Source of the DNA: Nocardiopsis sp. CC223A
GTDB lineage: Bacteria; Actinomycetota; Actinomycetes; Streptosporangiales; Streptosporangiaceae
Length of the DNA: 48,439 bases
Assembly (NCBI RefSeq): GCF_030766825.1
Contig: NZ_JASFDV010000055.1
Span: forward strand, 1 to 48,439
Reading direction: 5' to 3'
The notes under the pieces were generated by a model, which saw only the letters and a list, made by a program, of their open reading frames with translations, was not told the origin of the DNA and searched no databases. A program made the translations under genes and the position numbers. Positions 7,424 to 15,613 of the stretch are shown piece after piece. The stretch's first letter is position 1. Each line of letters opens with the position of its first letter.

Positions 7424-8726
7424 CCCCGGTCTGAGCGACGAACTCACGAGCCCGGCCCTGAGCCCGGCCGGACGACAGCAGCAGGCCCGACAGCGCCCGC
7501 ACGTGGGGGTTGAGCCGGGTGTGCTCCGGGGCCCTCTGCCACGCGGATTGAAGGTTGGCCAAGGCCGTCTCTTCACGTCCGAGGAGGTGGTGGGCGCGGG
7601 CCACGTCGATGAAGTAGTGCGACGCCCGCTCAGCGGGGAGTTCCCGGGGCGGAGTCCAACCCGCGGCCGCGTGGAGGGCCTGGTCGGGGTCCTCGCATTC
7701 CAGGGCCAGGGTGACCTGGTGGACGCGCACGGAGGCGCTACCGAAAGCCGTGCCGGTGTAGACCGCCTCCCGGGTGTGCTCGGCGGCGAGGCGCGCTTGT
7801 GCCAGGTGGGGTTCGGCCTGGCGGGGGTTGTGGTCTCTCGCGGCGAACACGGCGGCGCGCATGTGCAGGGACCCGTAGGCCGCCCATGAACGCGCGTCCG
7901 AGGGCGTCAGGCTGTCAGCTGCGCGTTCCAGCAGACGGCGCCCGGCTTCGTGTTCGCCGGAGCAGAAGAAGGTCTCCCCGCGCACGTAGGTGGCGGCGGC
8001 CCGTGTGACGTCGTCTCCGGTCTGGTCGGCCGCCCACAGGAGTACCTGGATGGTGCGGGCGGAGAGGTGGTGGAGGCCGAACTTGTCCGCGATCGCGTCG
8101 GCGGCCCGGTAGGCCTGGACCAGCAGTCGGGCCGCGTGGGCACGTTCCTGCCCATGGTGGCCCAAGAGGGCGCGGCTCAGCTCGGGGAGCAGCCCGGGGA
8201 GGCGTTGCATCAGGCAGCTGTAATGGGAGTTCAGGCGGCATCGAATGATGCCGTTGACTTCGCGCTGGAGCTGGCCGAGAGACCGCACCCGCCCGTCGTC
8301 GGGGAGGTCGTACCGGTTGACGAGGGATTCCAGCAGCGCGATGCCCCGCTTCCAGTCGACATCACCGCTTCCGCTCGCGGGCGTCGGCTGCTCTGGCTCG
8401 GGCTCCGTGAGGGAGCGAGGTGCTTCGTCGGCCGGGAGCGGGTCCAGGGCTCCGAGCCCCTGGAGAGCCTCGTGAATCTTGCGTCGGTCGCTGAGGCCTT
8501 TACCGGCTTCAGCGCGCGTGATGGTGCTTTGGGCGACCCCGCACATCCTGGCCAGGGCTTCCTGGGACAGGTTCTTGACCCGTCGGCGCAGAAAACGGAT
8601 CACCCGCTGGGCGTCACGTTCTCGGACGGCGTCCACCATCTCCGGATCCCGCCATACCCACGAGGGGATGCACTGACAGGACCCATGGTGGGCGCCGCGG
8701 TCCCGCCCGCAGTTTCCACAACGCAT
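7407..8726 (-). CDS. XRE-type regulator with TPR-like C-terminal domain
   Basis: A 439-aa protein. A Cys-rich N-terminus (CGNCGRD...GSCQC, residues 3-19) may bind zinc. A family-typical PSWVWRDPEMVDAV block precedes an XRE helix-turn-helix (about residues 50-90: LSQEALARMCG, QSTITRAEAGKG). After an acidic Pro-rich linker (about 100-125) the remaining 300 residues are helical repeats of TPR type (e.g. HAARLLVQAYRAADAIADKF; ASHYFIDVARAHHLLGREE). GGAGGA lies eight bases before the ATG. XRE-TPR regulators of the RRNPP type in Firmicutes sense short peptides; whether this actinomycete family does so is unknown. A short peptide ORF lies 36 bp upstream on the same strand. Confidence 0.85.
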   Translation of the reverse strand: MRCGNCGRDRGAHHGSCQCIPSWVWRDPEMVDAVRERDAQRVIRFLRRRVKNLSQEALARMCGVAQSTITRAEAGKGLSDRRKIHEALQGLGALDPLPADEAPRSLTEPEPEQPTPASGSGDVDWKRGIALLESLVNRYDLPDDGRVRSLGQLQREVNGIIRCRLNSHYSCLMQRLPGLLPELSRALLGHHGQERAHAARLLVQAYRAADAIADKFGLHHLSARTIQVLLWAADQTGDDVTRAAATYVRGETFFCSGEHEAGRRLLERAADSLTPSDARSWAAYGSLHMRAAVFAARDHNPRQAEPHLAQARLAAEHTREAVYTGTAFGSASVRVHQVTLALECEDPDQALHAAAGWTPPRELPAERASHYFIDVARAHHLLGREETALANLQSAWQRAPEHTRLNPHVRALSGLLLSSGRAQGRAREFVAQTGVSPLR

Positions 8727-8762
8727 CGAGGGGTTCCTCCGTCACCTGGGGGTGCAACGAGA

Positions 8763-8906
8763 TCACTCCACAGTAACCACGGGGCCGTCTCCGCGTTCAG
8801 GTTCTTTCCGAAGCGGAGTGACCTTCTCTGGAGCCTCTGCACCTGTCAGGAGCGAGAAATCGAACAGCTCGCATAGTTCGAACACCGCGCTTATCCGAGT
8901 ACGCAT
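8763..8906 (-). CDS. 47-aa peptide upstream of the XRE/TPR regulator
   Basis: Begins MRTRISAVFELCELFDF and is homologous at its N-terminus to the 23-aa peptide at 6604. The tail (about residues 22-47) is charged, with EKVTPLRKEPERGDG. I use the ATG at 8906 because it coincides with the start of the conserved segment; an in-frame start lies 17 codons upstream. The ribosome site is weak (AGGGCAG). It ends 36 bp before the regulator on the same strand, and its start is 36 bp from the divergent roadblock gene. The arrangement is peptide plus helical-repeat receptor; the function is inference. Confidence 0.5.
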   Translation of the reverse strand: MRTRISAVFELCELFDFSLLTGAEAPEKVTPLRKEPERGDGPVVTVE

Positions 8907-8941
8907 AGGTTTCTGCCCTGGGCGCTCACAAACTGCTCGGC

Positions 8942-9418
8942 ATGCCGACCACAACACCGACGCCGCCGCGTCTGATGAACACCATCGCTCCTGAACCCGA
9001 GCACCACGGCCGACTCCAGGACCTGTTGGACGAGCTGGTCCGCGACACCGCCGCCTCCTACGGGGTGGTGTTCGGTACTCACGGACTGCACCTGCTGCGG
9101 TCCGGGGACCTGGGCCAGGTGGGCGCGGAGAGCGTCACCGCGATCATGACGAACGTGCTGCTGCTTTCCCGCGGGGCCGGGAAGCTCACCGCCCGGGGCG
9201 AGGCGGAGACGATCGTGGTCCGCTACGCCTCCGGCGCGCTGGCCCTGGCCCCGTTGGGCGACTCGTTCGGGCTGGGGTTGTTGACCGGTGATGCGGAGAA
9301 GCTGGCGCACATCGCTTACGCCATCGCCCGGTTCACCACCCGAGCCGCGCACCTGCTCCCCCCGGACGCCCTTTCCTCCCTTGGCGGCCTGCTGCCCGCT
9401 CCGGGAGGGGCACGGTGA
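8942..9418 (+). CDS. Roadblock/LC7-domain protein (conservon CvnB-like)
   Basis: A 158-aa small alpha/beta protein. HHGRLQDLLDELVRDTAASYGVVF opens the roadblock fold (about residues 21-45), followed by HGLHLLRSG, an ESVTAIMTNVLLLS helix and VVRYASGALALAPLG beta strands. CvnB/MglB-like roadblock proteins are GTPase partners in actinomycete conservons. The start is uncertain: ATG at 8942 or 8975, neither with a clear ribosome site. It overlaps the next gene by 4 bp (GTGA), so the pair is translationally coupled. There is no CvnA-type sensor kinase upstream, unlike a full conservon. Confidence 0.82.
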   Translation: MPTTTPTPPRLMNTIAPEPEHHGRLQDLLDELVRDTAASYGVVFGTHGLHLLRSGDLGQVGAESVTAIMTNVLLLSRGAGKLTARGEAETIVVRYASGALALAPLGDSFGLGLLTGDAEKLAHIAYAIARFTTRAAHLLPPDALSSLGGLLPAPGGAR

Positions 9419-10221
9419 GCGCTCTGGTTCCGGCCCCGCTGCTGGTGAGGCCCTCAGCAGCGGTGGTCATGCACACCACGGTCGAGGCCAACCCCGCCGT
9501 CCCGTCCTCCTACCAACCGGACCTGCCCGAGGCGTTCTGCCAAGTCCTGCAGCTGTGCCGAGGGCTGGGCAGGTCGGTGACCGTGGCGGAGCTGGCGGCC
9601 CGCACCTGTCACTCCCCAGCCGTGGCCGGTGTGGCGGTCGCCGAACTCGCGGATCTGGACCTGGTACGGGTGGTGCGCGCCCCCGCCTGGGCACAGCGAC
9701 TACGGGCTTGGGCCACCCGCACCCGCCCGGTCCCCGTGGCGGTGTCGGTGATCAAGACCCTGGTCGTCAGTGCCCTGGCCGAGTACACCCGGCATGCACT
9801 CGCCGACCTGGGCGGCGTCGGCCCGTGGCGGTTGCAGGGGCCGCCGGTGATCGAGGTCGCGACCACCCGTATCGCACCCGACCTGGACCTGCTCGCCCTG
9901 GGCATCAGCGCGCTGGGCGGGGCGAGCCCGGTCTGGGGGGACGTGTGCCGCGAAGCCTTCGGCGCCATACTCATCACCGGCCCAGGGGCCGAAGAGTTGA
10001 ACACAGCGCGCGAGAGCCTGCTGCCCCTGCGCGAGTTCGGCGTTCCCGTGGTGGTCCTGGTCCACCAGGACGGTGCCGGTGACGTGGACACCGACGTGGT
10101 GCGCGCCTGCCTGGGCCTGTCCGCACACACTCCCGTGGTGGTGGGGGACGTCCATGAACGCGGCATGTGCGAGGCGCTGATGGACCTGTGCTCGGCCCGA
10201 ATGAACGGAGGCCGGCGATGA
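9415..10221 (+). CDS. DUF742-like domain fused to degenerate CvnD-type GTPase
   Basis: A 268-aa protein. Residues about 35-85 read as the DUF742 winged-helix (LPEAFCQVLQLCRGLGRS, VTVAELAARTCHSPAVAGVAVAELADLDLVRV), the CvnC part of a conservon. Residues about 100-265 follow the CvnD small-GTPase fold: IKTLVVSALAEYTRHALADL where the P-loop should be, LDLLALGISALGG (switch II/Walker B region), FGAILITG, FGVPVVVLVHQDG (the N/TKxD position) and TPVVVGDVHERG. The GxxxxGKT and NKxD residues are missing, so this looks like a pseudo-GTPase. Two proteins that are normally separate are joined here. It overlaps the flanking genes by 4 bp on both sides. The role is probably scaffolding or control of the biosynthetic genes that follow. 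Confidence 0.72.
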   Translation: MSALVPAPLLVRPSAAVVMHTTVEANPAVPSSYQPDLPEAFCQVLQLCRGLGRSVTVAELAARTCHSPAVAGVAVAELADLDLVRVVRAPAWAQRLRAWATRTRPVPVAVSVIKTLVVSALAEYTRHALADLGGVGPWRLQGPPVIEVATTRIAPDLDLLALGISALGGASPVWGDVCREAFGAILITGPGAEELNTARESLLPLREFGVPVVVLVHQDGAGDVDTDVVRACLGLSAHTPVVVGDVHERGMCEALMDLCSARMNGGRR

Positions 10222-11543
10222 CTCGTAATCCGCGCGCGGTGGTGTTCGGGTCCGGGCACTCCGCTCTGACATTGGCCACCGGGTTGTTGGCGGACGGGTG
10301 GAGAGTGGATGTCTTCACCCGCCATTCCACCCCCGAGATCCTGGGCCACGGCGCCGGGCTGACCCAGCTCACCCTCCCCTCGGTGCACGCCACCGAACTC
10401 GCCCTGGGGCTGGGGCTGTGGCAGCACACCGCCCCGCCCGCCCACCAGGTGCGCATGCGCATGCTCCCCTCTTCGGGAGAAGGGCTGGAGTTCACCGCCC
10501 CCCTGCCGGGAGCCGCAGTGGCGGTGGACCACCGGCTCAAGAGCGCTTACTGGCTCCAACACGTCACCGACCGGGGCGGGCGGGTCCACGAACGCACCTG
10601 CACCTCCGGTGACGTGACCGGGTTCGCCGCCTCGGGACTGCACGATCTGCTCGTGGTCGCCCCCGGCGTCGACTCCGACCTGCGCCACCTGTTCACACCC
10701 GACCCCGACCGCACCGGCGGAGCCACCGACCGCGTTGTCGTCCAGGTCCACCTGGCCGTACCCGAAGACGACCTCCCCGACCACGCCCAGGTTCTGACCT
10801 GTCCGTGGGGTGAGGTGATGCTGTACCCGGTCCTGACCGTGAACGGCCTCACCCCCGCCCAGGTACGGGCCCTGTCCGCTGCGGACGCACCGCCGGTGCA
10901 CGTCACCCCCTTCGCGGGGGTCTGCGTGCAGGTCATGGCCCGCCCCGGTAGCCCGCTGGACCCCACACCCGCCATATCCCCGGACGGGTCCAACGGGCAG
11001 ACGGGCGCGGGTCTGCCGCGCAGGCACGGTGCCCACGCCCGCACCGCCTGGGCCCACGTCCTCGGCCAGCTCCGCACCCTGGACGCCGAGCTGTCCGCCC
11101 GGTGCTCCGACCATGAAGTGGTGACCGGCTCGGAGCTGGTACGCGAAATACACCCGCAGGTCAGGCGCGCGGTCACCACCGTGGCGGGCCGACCCGTGGT
11201 GGGGATCGGGGACGCGACGATGACCGTCGAGCACGCCTCCGGCCAAGGAGCGGGAGCTTCCACCTGGGTCGCTTCGACGCTGCGTGACCAGATCCACCAA
11301 CAGCGTCAGGCCAACGGGGTGCTGGACGCGGAGTTCCTGTCAGGGGCGTGGGAGGCGTACTGGGCCCGGCACGGTCAGTACACCTCGGCTTTCGGCGGTT
11401 TCGTCACCACTTACTGGAGCGGGTCCCTGTCCGAACACGTGCTGGCCGGGTTCGCCCAGACCGTGTCCACCCCAGAGGGGGCAGCGGCGTGGGCGGCCGG
11501 ACTGGACGACCCAGCGCGGATGAACCGCCTTCTCCCCCTCTGA
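10218..11543 (+). CDS. Styrene/indole-monooxygenase-like FAD enzyme (StyA family)
   Basis: A 441-aa flavoprotein. The N-terminal dinucleotide fold is VVFGSGHSALTLATGLLADG (about residues 9-28). The middle has VDHRLKSAYWLQHVTDRGG, as in StyA-type oxygenases. The C-terminal part has PVVGIGDATMTVEHASGQGA (about 333-352), the second FAD-binding signature with the catalytic-region loop. StyA enzymes epoxidise or hydroxylate using FADH2 from a separate reductase; no reductase gene is adjacent. The ATG overlaps the previous stop (ATGA). In this context it likely tailors the product of the downstream polyketide synthase or an aromatic starter. About 50 bp separate it from the methyltransferase. Confidence 0.82.
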   Translation: MTRNPRAVVFGSGHSALTLATGLLADGWRVDVFTRHSTPEILGHGAGLTQLTLPSVHATELALGLGLWQHTAPPAHQVRMRMLPSSGEGLEFTAPLPGAAVAVDHRLKSAYWLQHVTDRGGRVHERTCTSGDVTGFAASGLHDLLVVAPGVDSDLRHLFTPDPDRTGGATDRVVVQVHLAVPEDDLPDHAQVLTCPWGEVMLYPVLTVNGLTPAQVRALSAADAPPVHVTPFAGVCVQVMARPGSPLDPTPAISPDGSNGQTGAGLPRRHGAHARTAWAHVLGQLRTLDAELSARCSDHEVVTGSELVREIHPQVRRAVTTVAGRPVVGIGDATMTVEHASGQGAGASTWVASTLRDQIHQQRQANGVLDAEFLSGAWEAYWARHGQYTSAFGGFVTTYWSGSLSEHVLAGFAQTVSTPEGAAAWAAGLDDPARMNRLLPL

Positions 11544-11594
11544 CCTTCCTCTGCTGTCCTCCTCTTTTCCCGAGCTGGAAGGTGTTGCTGCGTC

Positions 11595-12308
11595 ATGCCC
11601 GACCACACCCCCCACACCGGCGCCGGGTGGATCTCGCGCCCCAACCCGACCCTGTACAGCCCCGAGAACATCCGCCGCTACGGCGACCTCATCGTCGGCA
11701 AGTCCCACAAGTGGGCGTGGAAGCTCGACAACGCCCAACTCCAGGACCTGTACCTGCGCCATGTCCGGGACCCCCATCTGGAGATCGGCCCGGCCGACCT
11801 GCATTTCCTGGACCGCACCCCGGCCCCGGCCATGGCCCACCAGTGGCAAGTGGACGTGATCGACATCAACACCGCTCCGTTGGGCACGGCAAAGGAGAAG
11901 CTCACCGGCCGCGCCCAGGTCAGGACGCACGAGCACGACGTCCTCACGCTGCCCTGGCCTGTGAAGAAGCACCACTTCCTCTCGCTGGCCATCGGCAACG
12001 TGCTCCACTGGCTGCCGGGCGCGGGGTTCACCACGAAGACGGCGGTCATCCAGGGGATGGCCGAAGCCTTGGCCGACGACGGCATCGCCTGGGGTTACAC
12101 ACTGACCGGCGCCCAGGACCCGATGACCCGGACCAACCTGCTCGCACGGGTCCTGATGTGGCACTACAACAAGGCCGACAACATCTTCAGCAACCGCGGC
12201 GACCGATTCGCGGACCTGGAGCGCGAGCTGAAGATGTACTTCGCCGCCGTCGAGATCTGGCCCATGGGCAGCGCTGCGGTGTTCGTCGTCGGGGAGCCCA
12301 TCCGATGA
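11595..12308 (+). CDS. Class I SAM-dependent methyltransferase-like protein
   Basis: A 237-aa protein. The motif I region is LEIGPADLHFLDRTP (about 56-70), aligned with the GxGTGYFLD form of its family but without the glycine pair. Motif II is VDVIDINTAPL (about 88-98). HFLSLAIGNVLHWLPG (about 131-146) is motif IV-like and KADNIFSNRGD (about 194-204) is a family block near the C-terminus. The family is common beside polyketide genes in actinomycetes. Loss of the glycines may lower SAM binding or change function. Its stop overlaps the PKS start by 4 bp, so expression is coupled and product methylation is the simplest role. Confidence 0.7.
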   Translation: MPDHTPHTGAGWISRPNPTLYSPENIRRYGDLIVGKSHKWAWKLDNAQLQDLYLRHVRDPHLEIGPADLHFLDRTPAPAMAHQWQVDVIDINTAPLGTAKEKLTGRAQVRTHEHDVLTLPWPVKKHHFLSLAIGNVLHWLPGAGFTTKTAVIQGMAEALADDGIAWGYTLTGAQDPMTRTNLLARVLMWHYNKADNIFSNRGDRFADLERELKMYFAAVEIWPMGSAAVFVVGEPIR

Positions 12309-15211
12309 CCGCCAACGCACCCGTCCCACCGCACCCTTCGGTGGCGATCATCGGCATGGGCTGCCGCCTGCCCGGCGGAGTCAACTCACCTGACCAGCTG
12401 TGGAAGGCCCTGGTCGAAGGACGCGATTGCGTCTCCCGAATCCCGCAGGAGCGCTGGGAAAGGATGGCCGCTCGCCTGCACCCGGACCAGGTCCCCGAAC
12501 GCCCGTTCCCGGCCGGAGTCGTGGACCACGCCTTCGACAACGCCTTCTTCGGCATCACCGACGACGAAGCGGCGGAGATGGACCCCCAACAGGGATGGCT
12601 CCTCGAGACCGCCTACGAGGCACTGTCCGACGCCGCCCTGGACCCGGCGTCGTTGGCCGGGACCAGGACCGGGGTGTACGTGGGAGCCGCCTCCATCGAC
12701 CAGGCCGCCACCAACTTCGGAACGGGCGCTCGAGCAGGGGTGTTCACCGCTCCGGGCGCGGGGATGGCGATCTTGGCCAACCGGCTCTCCTACCACCTGG
12801 ACCTGTCCGGGCCCTCCTTGACCCTGGACACGGCCTGCTCCTCCTCGCTGACCGCCCTGCACTACGCGGTGCGGGATCTGCGCTCGGGTGAGGTGGATGT
12901 GGCCCTGGTCGGCGGAACCAACGTGCTCAGCAACCCGGTTATCACCGCTGGCTTCACCGAAACCGGGGTGCTCTCACCGCGGGACCGGTGCGCGCCCTTC
13001 GACCAGCACGCCGACGGGTACGTGCGTTCCGAAGGCGCAGTGGTCCTGGTGCTCACCCTTTCCGAGGACGCCACCACGCGCGGGCACCGGATCTGGGCGC
13101 ACGTGGCCGGAACCGGGATGAGCCACGGCGGCAGGGCCCCGCACCTGCTGGCCCCACGCGCCGACCGTCAAACCCTGACGGTCCGCAGGGCGCTGGACGA
13201 CGCGGGGATACTCCCCGCCCAGGTGGGGTGGGTGCAGGCCCACGGCACCGGCACCAAAGCGGGGGACCGTATCGAAGCACGAGGCCTCGCCCAGGCGCTG
13301 GGGGAGAGGGGGCCGGTGGCGGTGGGGTCGGTCAAGAGCGTGCTGGGCCACCTCGAAGGCGCCGCCGGAGCAGCGGGAGTCATGGCCGCGGCCCTGGCCC
13401 TCCACCACGGGCAGATCCCACCGACCGCACACCATCAGCACCTCCGCACCGGGTTAGAACGTCAGGTGCGAGTACCGACCCAGGTCGAACCATGGCCGCA
13501 CACGACGGAGAAGGACGGGGAGCAGGTGGCCGGGGTGAGCGGATTCGGGTTCGGCGGCTCCAACGCGCACGTCCTGCTCACCCGGGCACCCTCCACAAAG
13601 GACCCTGCGGTCGAGGATCCGATGCCGCTGCCGGAGACCGTGTTCGTCTCCGCGCATACCCCTGCCGCGTTGGCCTCGGCGGCCGGCCGTCTGGCGGTTA
13701 ACGCCCCCAGGGGCGGCTCGGTCGGGGTCGTGGCCGACACCTCCTTGGCACGGGGACCGCATCACCGCTGGAGGGCTGCTGTGACCGTCGCTGATCTGGG
13801 CTCGCTGGTCCAAGGGCTGCGCAGCCTCCAAGACGGCACCCCCGACCCGCACACCGTCGCCCCTCGTCCCGCTCCGGAAGGGCGACCGTGGATGGTGTTC
13901 GTCTACTCCGGCCACGGCGGCCACCACCCCCACGCGGGGCTCGAACTCATGCACCGGCCCGTTTTCGCCCAAGCGGTGGAAGACGCGCGGGCCGCGCTGG
14001 CTCAGCAGACCGGATCCCAGGTCTGGGGTCCAGGGGAGGAGATCACCGGGTTCGCCGACGCCCAGCACTGCACGCACCTGGTCCAGGTCGGACTGACCGC
14101 TGAGTTGGCCGACCGCGGCATCGTCCCGGACCTGGTTCTCGGTCACTCGGTGGGAGAGATCGCCGCCGCGTCCGCTGCCCAGATCCTGGACACCTGGACG
14201 GCGTCCCGGGTCCTGGCCCGCCGGGCCGAACTCCTGGCACCACTCGCCCAAGCCGGTGGGTTACTGGCCATCCGCGCCAGCGTCGAGCAGGTCGAGGCCC
14301 TGCTCGCCCTCTACCAGGGGAGGATCACCATCGCCTCCTACAGCGCCCCCACCGTGCAGGTCGTCGCCGGACCCGCGCCGGACTTGGACCACCTCCACGA
14401 GTACCTGGACGAGCAGGGTGTGTGGTGCAAGCCGGTCCCGGACGCGATCCCCGCTCACTCCCCAATGGTCGAACCCGTCGTCCCGAGGCTCCGCGAGGCC
14501 TTGGCCGGACTGGTCAGCGCCCCGGCCCGCATACCGATCGTCTCCACCGCCGATCCCGATCGCGCCAGAGACCACTCGCACACTTGGGGGCCGGCCTACT
14601 GGGCCGAGCAGGCGCGACAGCCGGTGCGCTTCACCCAGGCACTGAAGGCAGCCGTCTCAGCTGCGTGCCAGCGACCGGTGGTTTTCGTGGAGATCGGGCC
14701 ACGCGCGCTGCTGAGCGAGCACATCGCCCACACCCTTCCCCGAACCGTGACGACCGCTGTGACCAGCGACCCCTTCGGTTTCGCTCGCGGGATCGGTCAG
14801 CTCTACACCACCGGGATCACCCCGACCGGGCCCACCGTGAGGGCTCACCCTGATCTGGTGATCGCCCCAGGCTGGGACCACACCGAACGCAACACCTCGA
14901 CCATGGACGCCCCAGCGGCTCCGGTGCCCGCGCGGAACCAGGTGCAGGCGTACCTGGCCGAGGAGGTCGCGCGCTTGGTAGACCTGCCCGAAGGCCTGGA
15001 TATCGACAGCACCTGGATCCAGACCGGCCTCGGAAGCCATAGCCTGCTCCAACTCACCTCACGCCTACGCCGAGTCTCGCCGTGGGCTCAGATCGACATC
15101 CGGCTCTTCCTCCCGGAGAGGACCTGGCGCAAGGTCGCCGCCACTCTGGCCGCACACCTGCCCGAGCCGAACGAATCTGCCCTGGAAGGGGTGTCATCCG
15201 TCCTTCCCTGA
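12305..15211 (+). CDS. Single-module type I polyketide synthase (KS-AT-carrier)
   Basis: A 968-aa protein. The ketosynthase (about 10-425) opens VAIIGMGCRLPGG, with active Cys-178 (DTACSSS), His-313 (AHGTGT) and His-349 (GHLEG). The acyltransferase (about 520-810) has Ser-615 in GHSVGE; the usual GQGxQ entry is YSGHGGHH, and the specificity loop reads IPAH at the usual HAFH/YASH position. The carrier domain (about 880-960) carries Ser-913 in LGSHSL, with His in place of the usual Asp, recalling peptidyl carriers (GGHSL). There is no ketoreductase, dehydratase, enoylreductase or thioesterase. The protein probably makes one elongation or loads a unit handed to another enzyme; it may be an iterative or starter module. 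It is the last gene of the coupled operon. Confidence 0.93.
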   Translation: MTANAPVPPHPSVAIIGMGCRLPGGVNSPDQLWKALVEGRDCVSRIPQERWERMAARLHPDQVPERPFPAGVVDHAFDNAFFGITDDEAAEMDPQQGWLLETAYEALSDAALDPASLAGTRTGVYVGAASIDQAATNFGTGARAGVFTAPGAGMAILANRLSYHLDLSGPSLTLDTACSSSLTALHYAVRDLRSGEVDVALVGGTNVLSNPVITAGFTETGVLSPRDRCAPFDQHADGYVRSEGAVVLVLTLSEDATTRGHRIWAHVAGTGMSHGGRAPHLLAPRADRQTLTVRRALDDAGILPAQVGWVQAHGTGTKAGDRIEARGLAQALGERGPVAVGSVKSVLGHLEGAAGAAGVMAAALALHHGQIPPTAHHQHLRTGLERQVRVPTQVEPWPHTTEKDGEQVAGVSGFGFGGSNAHVLLTRAPSTKDPAVEDPMPLPETVFVSAHTPAALASAAGRLAVNAPRGGSVGVVADTSLARGPHHRWRAAVTVADLGSLVQGLRSLQDGTPDPHTVAPRPAPEGRPWMVFVYSGHGGHHPHAGLELMHRPVFAQAVEDARAALAQQTGSQVWGPGEEITGFADAQHCTHLVQVGLTAELADRGIVPDLVLGHSVGEIAAASAAQILDTWTASRVLARRAELLAPLAQAGGLLAIRASVEQVEALLALYQGRITIASYSAPTVQVVAGPAPDLDHLHEYLDEQGVWCKPVPDAIPAHSPMVEPVVPRLREALAGLVSAPARIPIVSTADPDRARDHSHTWGPAYWAEQARQPVRFTQALKAAVSAACQRPVVFVEIGPRALLSEHIAHTLPRTVTTAVTSDPFGFARGIGQLYTTGITPTGPTVRAHPDLVIAPGWDHTERNTSTMDAPAAPVPARNQVQAYLAEEVARLVDLPEGLDIDSTWIQTGLGSHSLLQLTSRLRRVSPWAQIDIRLFLPERTWRKVAATLAAHLPEPNESALEGVSSVLP

Positions 15212-15269
15212 TCCCGGAACGGCACTCCGTGGTGGTCTCGCCAGTGCGGTTGAGTTACATGCCAGAGCC

Positions 15270-15522
15270 TCCATCACACCCGGCACGAGACACGTGCAGG
15301 CGTTCCTGGCCCTGCAGAGGGACCAGCGGGGGGACCGTGTGAAGAAACGGGAGGGGGTGGGGCCATTGGGATAAGGCCCGGGGTGCCAGCCGTCGGTCGC
15401 CGAGATCCGCTGTCTGCTGGCCAAGACGGTGTTGGAGGCCTGTGCGGGGCTCGAGCGCATCGAGCACGTGCTGAACTGGTCGTACTTCCGGTTGACGCAC
15501 CGAACACGCGCTGACCAGCCGC
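15270..15522 (+). pseudogene. Decayed transposase C-terminus (IS701-like)
   Basis: One frame reads HVQAFLALQRDQR, an in-frame TAA at 15372, then SVAEIRCLLAKTV...IEHVLNWSYFRLTHRTRA. This matches the closing segment of IS701-type DDE transposases (AHAFLAV..., T/SVxEIRRLL..., HVxxWSxWRRxHQxxA) but has lost the HQ and the following CHYRRR. No catalytic part remains. It fills most of the 426-bp gap between the PKS and EVE genes and marks an old insertion at the boundary where GC content falls. Confidence 0.5.
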
Positions 15523-15613
15523 TACCGAAGACACGGGGATCCCCTGCCCGCACAACTCCGAATAAAGTACCTGGATCCAACATAGAACCGACAGCAACGG
15601 ATGACAGCAGGAT

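Noticed and set aside
9609..11300. Long minus-strand open frame opposite the StyA-like gene
   Set aside because: Composition is that of an antisense shadow, and the plus-strand genes have family motifs and overlapping stops and starts.
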